From the NCBI GenBank assembly GCA_024279745.1, contig JAJRRE010000310.1, positions 1 to 6,556 of the forward strand: DNA of 6,556 bases, read 5' to 3'. The DNA comes from Alphaproteobacteria bacterium (GTDB lineage: Bacteria > Pseudomonadota > Alphaproteobacteria > Rhizobiales > Hyphomicrobiaceae). The notes beneath the pieces are model-generated. The model was not told the origin of the DNA. It searched no databases and was given only the letters and a program-made list of their open reading frames with translations. Positions within the stretch are counted from its first letter, which is position 1. Each line of letters opens with the position of its first letter. The position numbers and the translations under genes were made by a program. Of this stretch, positions 1 to 5,695 are shown piece by piece.

Positions 1-1
1 A

Positions 2-517
2 ACCGGCTGGCCGACATTCCTTGGTCTTTATTCAAGCATGGTCCACATCTCGCAAGCCGATATCGTTACGGTGTTTGCAACGGATGACGCAAATCAAGCG
101 CTTGTTATGCCGTTCTATGTGCAAGGGCTGCACAGCTCGTCGTATTATCTGCCAACCGCCAGCGTGGCCGTCGGCCAATCACCGCGTCAGGCAGCGCAAG
201 ACGAATTAATTAAACTAACTGGTTACACCGCGCCGCGATTGCAGAATCTGGGCCGAATTCTTGTTGAAATTGATAAACGCGTTGCCACCACATATTTATT
301 TTTTGCTGAACAGGCCAATAAAGCATCGGCCATGGGCACGGCCGCGACCACAAAAACATTCCTTGACGAGCGGGCGGCGGCGAAACCAAAATTCATTGCA
401 ATCCCAGCCATTCGAAACCTACTGGAAGAGGACGCTTTCCCCGTCGAGATCCATAGAATTGCAATCACACGGGCGCTGCAAACTTTCGATCAAACCCCCG
501 ATCCACAACATGCGTAA
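2..517 (+). CDS. Nudix-fold protein with degenerate Nudix box, 5' end outside window
   Basis: The frame is open to the left edge, so the gene is probably truncated by the window. The first ATG is at 38, but it has no visible Shine-Dalgarno sequence. The residues before it (GWPTFLGLYSS) and the point where the first beta-strand begins suggest a missing N-terminus, as in ADP-ribose pyrophosphatase-type Nudix proteins of about 180-200 aa. Numbered from the ATG at 38, the order YYLP (36-39), GQSPRQAAQDELIKLTGY (46-63) and LGRILVEI (71-78) follows the family pattern ELPAG-GESPEEAARRELLEETGY-LG. Against the consensus GX5EX7REUXEEXGU, the first Gly is Ala41, Glu is Gln47, Arg is Asp55, and the last two Glu are Lys59 and Leu60. 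Only Glu56, Gly62 and the hydrophobic positions remain. Metal-dependent hydrolysis is therefore unlikely, and a non-catalytic role is inferred. The fold assignment is from motif reading only. The gene is convergent with the Lrp-type gene 60 bp away. Confidence 0.72.
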   Translation, partial: TGWPTFLGLYSSMVHISQADIVTVFATDDANQALVMPFYVQGLHSSSYYLPTASVAVGQSPRQAAQDELIKLTGYTAPRLQNLGRILVEIDKRVATTYLFFAEQANKASAMGTAATTKTFLDERAAAKPKFIAIPAIRNLLEEDAFPVEIHRIAITRALQTFDQTPDPQHA

Positions 518-577
518 TCTCAGTTCCATATCAAAATCGTGAATTAAGTGAAGATCCAGTTTGGTTCAAAATTTGCT

Positions 578-1051
578 TTACCGCTGCCCAAGCACTTTGC
601 GCAGCGGATAACCGCTCCAGGCGCGAACGGTGCGAATGGCCAGATTGGAACGGATATTTGATACATTCGGTAACTTTGTCAGCTGGTCCCGATGTATGCG
701 CTCAAAATCCTCGACGTCCGCCGCCACAACCCGCAACAAATAATCTGTGCTCCCGGCCATCAAATGACATTCCAGGATTTCATCCATCCGGGCCACTGCC
801 GTTTCAAACAGATCAAGAATTTCCAGGCTCTGGCCCATTAATTCAACTTCAACGAAAAACTCGATGTGATAGCCCAGCAGGCGCCGATTAAGCCGCGCGC
901 CGTAACGCTCAATCACGCCGCTCTCCTCAAGCTGCTTCACCCGCCGATGACAGGCCGACGCCGACAAATTGACTAACCCGCCCAGCTCGGCAATCGACAG
1001 GCGGCAATCTTGCTGCAGCGCCAATAAAATCTTGCGGTCCGTATCGTCCAT
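578..1051 (-). CDS. Lrp/AsnC family transcriptional regulator, probable regulator of ald
   Basis: This 157-aa protein has the usual length and domain order of the Lrp/AsnC family. An N-terminal winged helix-turn-helix comes first: D5-R6-K7-I8-L9 opens it, the recognition helix is near LSASACHRRVKQLEESGVI (29-47), and the wing is around Y50-G60. A C-terminal RAM ligand-binding and oligomerisation domain follows (about 64-143), with the GSTDYLLRV turn at 100-108 where family members bind effector amino acids. The ATG at 1051 is preceded by AGGAG about 10 nt upstream. The gene is transcribed away from ald across a shared 277-bp promoter region. In several bacteria (AldR of rhizobia and mycobacteria) a divergent Lrp-type protein controls alanine dehydrogenase. 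From that arrangement I infer that it regulates ald, and perhaps itself, with alanine or another amino acid as effector. The family call is firm; target and effector are inferred. Confidence 0.95.
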   Translation of the reverse strand: MDDTDRKILLALQQDCRLSIAELGGLVNLSASACHRRVKQLEESGVIERYGARLNRRLLGYHIEFFVEVELMGQSLEILDLFETAVARMDEILECHLMAGSTDYLLRVVAADVEDFERIHRDQLTKLPNVSNIRSNLAIRTVRAWSGYPLRKVLGQR

Positions 1052-1093
1052 CGAACAATAACTCCTGCGGCATTCAAAGCGTCACTCGATACC

Positions 1094-1115
1094 AATTCGA
1101 ATATAATTCGTATAT
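1094..1115. repeat. 11-bp tandem repeat in the ald/lrp-type promoter region
   Basis: AATTCGAATAT (1094-1104) is followed directly by AATTCGTATAT (1105-1115), 10 of 11 bases identical and offset by about one helical turn. The junction also makes a dyad, CGAAT-ATA-ATTCG (1098-1110). It lies close upstream of the Lrp-type gene, so it could be a regulator contact site or part of that gene's leftward promoter. The repeat is seen directly; its role is inferred. Confidence 0.45.
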
Positions 1116-1122
1116 TTCCCAC

Positions 1123-1137
1123 AAATGTCGAACATTT
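1123..1137. promoter_or_regulatory. Candidate 15-bp Lrp-type operator dyad
   Basis: AAATGT-CGA-ACATTT is a perfect inverted repeat with 6-bp arms and a 3-bp centre. Lrp/AsnC operators are commonly about 15-bp imperfect palindromes rich in A and T, so size and composition fit. It sits between the divergent genes, upstream of the -10 box at 1158. Assignment to the neighbouring regulator is inferred from position. Confidence 0.4.
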
Positions 1138-1147
1138 CTCGCGCACA

Positions 1148-1167
1148 ATCAATAAATTATAATTGAT
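1148..1167. promoter_or_regulatory. 20-bp dyad overlapping the -10 box of ald
   Basis: ATCAAT (1148-1153) and ATTGAT (1162-1167) are perfect inverted arms separated by 8 AT-only bases. The right arm overlaps the TATAAT at 1158-1163, so a protein bound here would compete with RNA polymerase. Its centre is about 27 bp from the dyad at 1123-1137. The dyad is visible; operator function is inferred. Confidence 0.35.
1158..1163 (+). promoter_or_regulatory. Candidate -10 box for ald
   Basis: TATAAT matches the sigma-70-type -10 consensus exactly. The hexamer 17 bp upstream (1135-1140, TTTCTC) is a poor -35, which would suit a promoter needing an activator. Transcription from about 1170 would give ald a leader of roughly 160 nt. 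Confidence 0.4.
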
Positions 1168-1243
1168 ATTGAGAAGATTTCCCGCACAAGCAGGAATATA
1201 TTCGATGAGACGAGGCATTATGGCAGCTGGTTGCCGTACCGCG

Positions 1244-1263
1244 CTTAAACTCTGTTCTTTAAG
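1244..1263. promoter_or_regulatory. 20-bp dyad in the ald leader
   Basis: CTTAAA (1244-1249) and TTTAAG (1258-1263) are perfect 6-bp arms around 8 bases, the same 6-8-6 layout as the dyad at 1148-1167 but with different sequence. It lies downstream of the proposed -10 and 66 bp before the ald start. It could be a second regulator site or a weak RNA hairpin. Low certainty. Confidence 0.25.
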
Positions 1264-1313
1264 ACGTGCCGATAAGGGCGCGCAACAATCAAGGGCTCCG
1301 GCGCCGCCGACCC

Positions 1314-1320
1314 AAAGGAG
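1314..1320 (+). promoter_or_regulatory. Ribosome binding site of ald
   Basis: AAAGGAG lies 8 nt before the ATG at 1329. It decides the start: longer in-frame versions beginning near 1266 add a basic sequence absent from alanine dehydrogenases. Confidence 0.85.
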
Positions 1321-1328
1321 AGCGTCTT

Positions 1329-2447
1329 ATGCTTATTGGTGTTCCCACGGAAATTAAAGTCAGCGAGTATCGTGTTGGCCTCACCCCGGCTTCCGTTGGC
1401 GAGTTGAAAGCTCATGGCCATGACATCATTGTCCAGAGCGGCGCGGGTGACGGCATCGGCATGGCAAACAGCGATTATGAAAGCGCCGGCGCCAGCATCT
1501 CCCCTGATGCCGCCGGTATTTTTGCCAAGGCTGACATGATTGTTAAGGTCAAAGAACCGCAGCCGAGCGAGCGAGCGATGTTACGCCCGGATCAAATATT
1601 GTTCACATATCTTCATCTGGCGCCCGACGTTGCGCAGACCGACGATCTGATAAAAAGCGGCGCGACTTGCATCGCTTATGAAACGGTCACGTCCAATGCC
1701 GGCTCCCTGCCCCTACTTGCCCCCATGTCGGAAGTGGCCGGACGGCTATCAATTCAGGCCGGGGCCTATTATTTGGAAAAAGCCCATGGCGGCCACGGTA
1801 TTTTGATCGGCGGTGTCCCCGGTGTTGATCCCGCCAAAGTAGTGGTGCTGGGCGGCGGCGTTGTTGGCGCTCATGCGATTCATATTGCCCTTGGCATGGG
1901 GGCCGATGTGTGGGTTTTGGACCGCAATGTCGATCAGCTGCGCCGGCTGTGGCAACAATTCGATCGCGCGCTCAATACGGTTTACTCGACCCGCGACGCC
2001 ATCAGCCACCATTTGGCGCGCGCCGATCTAGTCATTGGCGGCGTCCTTATTCCCGGTGCTGCTGCGCCCAAACTGATCACCAGGGAGTTGCTCAAGACCA
2101 TGAAAAAGGGCTCGGTGATTGTCGATGTGTGCATTGATCAGGGCGGCTGTGCCGAAACCTCCCACGCCACCACCCATGATGAGCCGACTTATGTTGTAGA
2201 TGGCGTCGTTCACTATTGTGTCGCCAACATGCCCGGCGCCGTTCCTAAAACCTCGACCCACGCGCTGAATAACGTTACCTTGCCGTTCACGCTGGCATTG
2301 GCCGATAAGGGCTGGCGCCAGGCGCTGCATGACGATCCGCATCTGGGTAATGGACTGAACATTTGGAACGGCAAAATCACTTGCGAGCCTGTGGCAAAGG
2401 CCCTTGGCCGCCCCTACACGCCGCTAGAAGAAGCGCTTGGGACCTGA
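1329..2447 (+). CDS. ald: Alanine dehydrogenase
   Basis: This 372-aa enzyme has the normal family length. It catalyses the NAD-linked reversible conversion of L-alanine and water to pyruvate and ammonium in the cytoplasm, usually as a hexamer. With the ATG at 1329 the key residues fall at the same numbers as in characterised enzymes: Arg15 in KVSEYRVGLTP, Lys75 in KVKEP, His96 in YLHLAPD and Asp270 in VDVCIDQGG. The Rossmann dinucleotide motif is GGGVVG (175-180), with Asp198 in WVLDRN ending the second strand as the likely NAD ribose ligand. The substrate domain is split, about 1-130 and 300-372, with MPGAVPKTST at 301-310. The start is backed by a strong Shine-Dalgarno. The gene is divergent from an Lrp/AsnC regulator and 74 bp before an amino-acid-binding protein, suggesting amino-acid-responsive control and joint transcription. 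No key residue is missing. Confidence 0.98.
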   Translation: MLIGVPTEIKVSEYRVGLTPASVGELKAHGHDIIVQSGAGDGIGMANSDYESAGASISPDAAGIFAKADMIVKVKEPQPSERAMLRPDQILFTYLHLAPDVAQTDDLIKSGATCIAYETVTSNAGSLPLLAPMSEVAGRLSIQAGAYYLEKAHGGHGILIGGVPGVDPAKVVVLGGGVVGAHAIHIALGMGADVWVLDRNVDQLRRLWQQFDRALNTVYSTRDAISHHLARADLVIGGVLIPGAAAPKLITRELLKTMKKGSVIVDVCIDQGGCAETSHATTHDEPTYVVDGVVHYCVANMPGAVPKTSTHALNNVTLPFTLALADKGWRQALHDDPHLGNGLNIWNGKITCEPVAKALGRPYTPLEEALGT

Positions 2448-2460
2448 CGAAAACCTATCC

Positions 2461-2528
2461 CCAAACGGCGCCAAACGAAGGCCATCAACCGGCCAGGGGG
2501 CGACGCCAAAAGTCTGACCGTTTGGCGC
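2461..2528 (+). repeat. Competing inverted-repeat arms between ald and the binding-protein gene
   Basis: GCGCCAAACG (2468-2477) is the exact complement of CGTTTGGCGC (2519-2528). CCAAACGG (2461-2468) can also pair with CCGTTTGG (2518-2525), and CGCCAAA (2504-2510) with TTTGGCG (2521-2527) around a 10-nt loop. So three left arms compete for one right arm, and the right arm contains the proposed TTG start at 2522. There is no T-run after it, so it does not look like an intrinsic terminator. An effect on translation or mRNA processing is inferred. Confidence 0.5.
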
Positions 2529-3646
2529 GAGTTGGCGGGCTTCTGCTGGGCTGTATTGCAGGTTTGGCCGCTGCCATGCCCGCAGCGACGGCGATGGATC
2601 TTGCTATTGCTGTGGTCGGGCCGATGAGTGGACGCTATCAGGCGCGCGGCACCTCCCAGGCCATTGGGGCGCAAATGGCGGCCAACGATATCAACCGTGC
2701 GGGCGGCGTTCGCATCGGCCATTCCGTGCGGTTGTTAACCTTGCAAGTGATCGACGATAAATGCAGCGCAACCGCAGCAATTGAGATAGCCCGCAAGCTC
2801 ACAACAACCACCACCAAATTGGTCATTGGTCATGGTTGCAGCCGCGCCACCATCGCGGCGGCGAAGATTTATGCTGCCAGCACCGATCTCATTCAGATCG
2901 ACCCTATCAATCGACACCGCCGCTTCACTAGCCCGCGCGCCGGCCCAGGAATATTTCGCCTCGCCGGGCAGGACGATTTGCAAGGAAAGATTGCTGGACA
3001 ATTTTTAGCAACCAAATTCGGTAAATCACGTATCGCCATCGTGCACGACCGCACCTTGTTTACCATGGCGCAGGCCGGCGGCGTAGAGACCATGTTAAAG
3101 CAGCGCGATCATCGCGATATTTATCGCACCACCCTGCGTGCCGGTGAAAAAGATTATTCGCGCCTGGTTGCCCGGCTCGGCGCCTCGCAAGCCGCCGCCA
3201 TTTATATCACCAGCTATGTCAGCGAGACGGCAATTGTGACGCGGCAGTTTTTCGCCGCCGGACATTCCGCACAATTCATTGCGCCCGACATAATGGCTGC
3301 AAAGGAATATTTGAGGATCGCCGGGCCGATGGGAAACAAAACCCTGATCACCATGGCGCCACGGGCGCGCGATTTTCCTGATGCCGGCAAAATATTGGCG
3401 AGGCTGAAAAAGGCCAATGCTGCCATCCCGGTCACCGCCCTGTTTGGCTATGTCGCCGTGCAGATCTGGCGGCAAGCGGTTGAAGCGGCGCAAGACACAC
3501 AGAAAATCAAACTGTCGGCCCTGCTTGGCACAAAAACGTTCAAAACAGTTTTGGGCGCGGTTAGGTTCAATAGCGAGGGTAATTCGAACGTACCGTCCTA
3601 TCGCATATATAAGCGCATGGGAGACAATCTGGAGCTGTTGGATTAG
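2522..3646 (+). CDS. LivJ-type ABC transporter periplasmic amino-acid-binding protein
   Basis: This is a type I periplasmic binding protein of about 374 aa (Peripla_BP_6, LivJ/LivK-like). No ATG lies between ald and the signal peptide, so I chose TTG 2522. It gives MARVGGLLLGCIAGL with a cleavage site after ATA (22-24) and a mature start MDLAIAVVGPMSG. An in-frame TTG at 2363 inside ald is the alternative. LivJ landmarks are present: GAQMAANDINRAGG (49-62), Cys81 and Cys106 with the 25-residue spacing of the LivJ disulfide, GHGCS (103-107), FRLAGQDDLQG, AGEKDYSRLVARL, and ALFGYVAVQIWRQAVEAA. The loop that in LivJ reads SPGAT and holds the substrate amino and carboxyl groups here reads DPINR (127-131), so the ligand may differ. 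A run of five Thr lies at 94-98. No permease or ATPase gene is in the window. Its place after ald suggests an amino-acid substrate. LLGC resembles a lipobox but sits very early. Confidence 0.9.
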   Translation: MARVGGLLLGCIAGLAAAMPAATAMDLAIAVVGPMSGRYQARGTSQAIGAQMAANDINRAGGVRIGHSVRLLTLQVIDDKCSATAAIEIARKLTTTTTKLVIGHGCSRATIAAAKIYAASTDLIQIDPINRHRRFTSPRAGPGIFRLAGQDDLQGKIAGQFLATKFGKSRIAIVHDRTLFTMAQAGGVETMLKQRDHRDIYRTTLRAGEKDYSRLVARLGASQAAAIYITSYVSETAIVTRQFFAAGHSAQFIAPDIMAAKEYLRIAGPMGNKTLITMAPRARDFPDAGKILARLKKANAAIPVTALFGYVAVQIWRQAVEAAQDTQKIKLSALLGTKTFKTVLGAVRFNSEGNSNVPSYRIYKRMGDNLELLD

Positions 3647-3838
3647 ACTATCGCGCAAGACGCAGCCCCGAGACGCCTGCACCATACACCGCGCGGCATT
3701 CGCCAGCCAAACAAGCCTAGCCACAAACAGCATTGCGGCGGCCAATGGTCAGCCAGCCCTGCAGACGTCAGCACGCGCACAGTTTTTTGCACACAAGTAC
3801 ACCCTACAGCCCAGTGGGCTCAAGCGGCCATGCGGACT

Positions 3839-4042
3839 TTAGCGGCCTTGCGACTCGGCAAAGCACTCCACACTGAGATCCTTCTCAATCTGGCGCAGGG
3901 CCGCCGGAATCTCGGCCCCCGTCTTTATGTATTCCGCCATGCTCTGCTGCAGAATTTTGTAAGCAACGCAAGGATCGTCGCGATTGTCGTCAATGGTCCG
4001 TACCAAATCGGCTACGGCCACTGGGGCGCCAAGTTCCGCCAT
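3839..4042 (-). CDS. Small conserved hypothetical protein, 67 aa
   Basis: The ATG at 4042 has a strong GGAGG Shine-Dalgarno about 10 nt upstream, and the product looks protein-like: soluble, without membrane segments, predicted mostly helical. It starts MAELGAPVAVADLVRTIDD and ends with a charged stretch, EIPAALRQIEKDLSVECFAESQGR. The C-terminal ECxAESQGR pattern matches my recollection of small uncharacterised proteins in alphaproteobacteria, but I cannot check this here. Function is unknown. It has two Cys residues (Cys25 in DDPCVAY and Cys60 near the end), without a CxxC motif. It is convergent with the binding-protein gene and divergent from the P1 hydrolase gene, so it is probably transcribed alone. 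I see no T-tailed hairpin after its stop. Confidence 0.75.
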   Translation of the reverse strand: MAELGAPVAVADLVRTIDDNRDDPCVAYKILQQSMAEYIKTGAEIPAALRQIEKDLSVECFAESQGR

Positions 4043-4347
4043 CTTAAAAAGCCCTCCAAGGCTTAAAGTTCAACCACCCAGTCTACTGTCGTCTTCCAAC
4101 ATAAGTAGTACTGTCAGTCCGTTCCGGTTACTAAAACCTTAACCGCTGATAAGATGGTCAGGCCATAGTGTTCCTATTTTTAGGTTACTGTACCAATTGC
4201 GGCACGCAAGACCTTTTGTGTCGCAGGGCCAATAAACTTGCCAAACTAGTCGCGATATTGTCACTGCAGTCATATTTGCAGCACCCACCTGCCCACACAC
4301 CGTGCGGCTGAATCAAGAATGAAACCATTCACCAAGTGGAACGTCCC
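4043..4347. other. Divergent intergenic region, 305 bp, with short dyads
   Basis: No supported ORF. It must hold the promoters of the leftward small gene and the rightward P1 hydrolase. Visible dyads are CGGTTA-9-TAACCG (4125-4145), GCGGCAC/GTGTCGC (4199-4224, one G-U pair as RNA) and CTGCA-8-TGCAG starting near 4264. The heptamer TACTGTC occurs twice near 4083 and 4109. I could not identify a convincing -35/-10 pair for either gene. Confidence 0.5.
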
Positions 4348-5430
4348 ATGAGCGCCTCAAGCCGCCGCAATCTGATCACTGACGTTGCCCACCTCAGTGT
4401 CGGCCATGGCACAGACCATAAGCTGCGTTCAGGCGTTACGGTTCTCATTCCAGATGCGCCGGTGACAGCAGCGATAGATGTGCGCGGCGGCGCACCGGGG
4501 ACCCGCGACACCGACGCTCTGCATCCCGCCAGCACCGTCGACCAGGTTCACGCAATTGTACTGTCGGGTGGATCGGCGTTTGGGCTTAGTGCGGCGAGCG
4601 GCGTGCAATCCTGGCTGCGTGAGCGCGGCACCGGGTTCAGGCTTGGCCCTGTTGAAGCGCCGGCCATCATCCCGATTGTCCCGCAGGCGATCCTGTTTGA
4701 TCTGCTGAATGGCGGCGACAAAGATTGGGGCGAGCGCTCACCCTATGAAAATCTGGCATTGCAAGCTTGCAAAACCGTTGGGCGAAATTTTAATTTGGGT
4801 AGCGTGGGCGCGGGCACCGGCGCAACCTGCGCCAATGTTAAAGGCGGACTTGGCAGCGCGTCCGACATGATTGAGGGAATAACTATCGGCGCTTTGGCAG
4901 CGGTCAATCCGGTCGGCCAGGTGACCATCGGGAACGGTCCACAATTCTGGGCGGCGCCGTTTGAACGCGAAAATGAATTTGGCGGCCTCGGCTTCCCTGC
5001 AAATATTTCTGCAGACGATCTCGCGCCGCGCCTGAAAGGCGGCGGGGAAGATGATCAACGCATTCAAAATACAACATTGGCAATCATCGCTACTGATGCC
5101 GCGCTTAGCAAAGCGCAATGCCACCGCCTCGCGGTTATGGCCCAAACCGGTTTGGCCCGCGCGATCTACCCGGTCCACACACCGCTTGATGGCGATACCG
5201 TGTTTGCCTTAGCGACCGGTGTTAAATCCTTCCCCGCTGATCCAGCCGCCCTGGCCCGGCTTGGCGCCCTCGCCGCCAACACCTTGGCGCGTGCCATTGC
5301 TCGCGGCGTTTACGAAGCCGCCCCAGCACCGCTACCGGCTCAAGCGACACCGGCTCAGCCGGTAGCGGCTCAGCCGGACCACACAACCCAATCCTCTCCC
5401 GTGCCATGCTGGCGTGAACGCTTTGGTTGA
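4348..5430 (+). CDS. P1 family (DmpA/NylC-like) self-processing N-terminal-nucleophile hydrolase
   Basis: This 360-aa protein belongs to peptidase family P1 (S58), which includes D-aminopeptidase DmpA, beta-aminopeptidase BapA and nylon oligomer hydrolase NylC. These are made as one chain and cut themselves into alpha and beta subunits, freeing a catalytic N-terminal Ser or Thr. Here the cut site is predicted at Asn241|Thr242 in IQNTTLAIIATDA, as in NylC (Asn|Thr). Other NylC-type active-site positions are present: Lys165 in NVKGGLG, Asn187 in AVNPVG, and Asp281 and Asp283 in LDGDTVF. SGGSAFGLSAASGV (74-87) is a family signature. There is no signal peptide, so it is probably cytoplasmic. I prefer ATG 4348, with weak AGTGGA 7 nt before it, over the in-frame GTG at 4336. 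After the usual end near GVYEA (320-324) comes a Pro/Ala/Gln-rich tail of about 36 residues with PAQxx repeats. The substrate cannot be told from sequence. Confidence 0.95.
   Translation: MSASSRRNLITDVAHLSVGHGTDHKLRSGVTVLIPDAPVTAAIDVRGGAPGTRDTDALHPASTVDQVHAIVLSGGSAFGLSAASGVQSWLRERGTGFRLGPVEAPAIIPIVPQAILFDLLNGGDKDWGERSPYENLALQACKTVGRNFNLGSVGAGTGATCANVKGGLGSASDMIEGITIGALAAVNPVGQVTIGNGPQFWAAPFERENEFGGLGFPANISADDLAPRLKGGGEDDQRIQNTTLAIIATDAALSKAQCHRLAVMAQTGLARAIYPVHTPLDGDTVFALATGVKSFPADPAALARLGALAANTLARAIARGVYEAAPAPLPAQATPAQPVAAQPDHTTQSSPVPCWRERFG
5334..5378 (+). repeat. Three tandem 15-bp repeats coding PAQxx in the P1 hydrolase tail
   Basis: Copies are 5334-5348, 5349-5363 and 5364-5378. Copies 2 and 3 match at 13 of 15 bases, copies 1 and 2 at 11 of 15. 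In frame they code PAQAT, PAQPV and AAQPD. The same DNA forms a perfect 12-bp inverted repeat, CCGCTACCGGCT (5329-5340) with AGCCGGTAGCGG (5357-5368), and a competing odd palindrome ACCGGCT-C-AGCCGGT (5349-5363). Confidence 0.8.
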
Positions 5431-5546
5431 GCTGTGCGGCAAGATCAAACTCGCAACCAAAAGGGCGACATTAATTGGCGATGCAGCGCCATAACCTCAA
5501 TGCCATTTGATAAGCAGTCAAAACCCGGCTCTGTCTGCTGTGCGCT

Positions 5547-5569
5547 GCGAAATATTTCGCCAGGCCTGG
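5547..5569. repeat. Two abutting perfect palindromes
   Basis: GCGAAATATTTCGC (5547-5560) is a perfect 14-bp palindrome and CCAGGCCTGG (5560-5569) a perfect 10-bp palindrome sharing one base. They lie in the 265 bp between the P1 gene and the repeats after greA, where I see no supported gene. Without a T-run they do not form a standard terminator. They could be a protein-binding site; this is a guess. Confidence 0.4.
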
Positions 5570-5695
5570 ACGAAAAATGACCAGCCTCATCAAATGACAA
5601 AGCCGGCCAATCTGGTGTTCGTTCCTCGCTGCTGGGCGATCTAAAATTTCGATCGAGCCTGGCGACAACGATAGCGGCGCAATGATGCGTCAGCA

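Noticed and set aside
2028..2342. 104-codon leftward frame opposite ald
   Set aside because: Antisense shadow of a fully conserved alanine dehydrogenase.
2549..2554. LLGC in the binding protein as a lipobox
   Set aside because: The Cys would be residue 11 from TTG 2522, leaving too short a hydrophobic core. A signal peptidase I site at ATA (22-24) just before the mature LivJ-like start fits better.
3095..3745. 216-codon leftward frame opposite the binding-protein gene
   Set aside because: It lies mostly antisense to a well-supported LivJ-like gene, is rich in Arg, Cys and Gly without any motif, and runs past that gene's end without a Shine-Dalgarno of its own.
3808..3820. AGCCCA-G-TGGGCT inverted repeat as terminator between convergent genes
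   Set aside because: The stem is short, the centre is one base, and no T-run follows it on either strand.
4738..5178. 146-codon leftward frame opposite the P1 hydrolase
   Set aside because: It is the antisense shadow of a conserved gene, with a Cys/Arg-rich composition and no recognisable domain.
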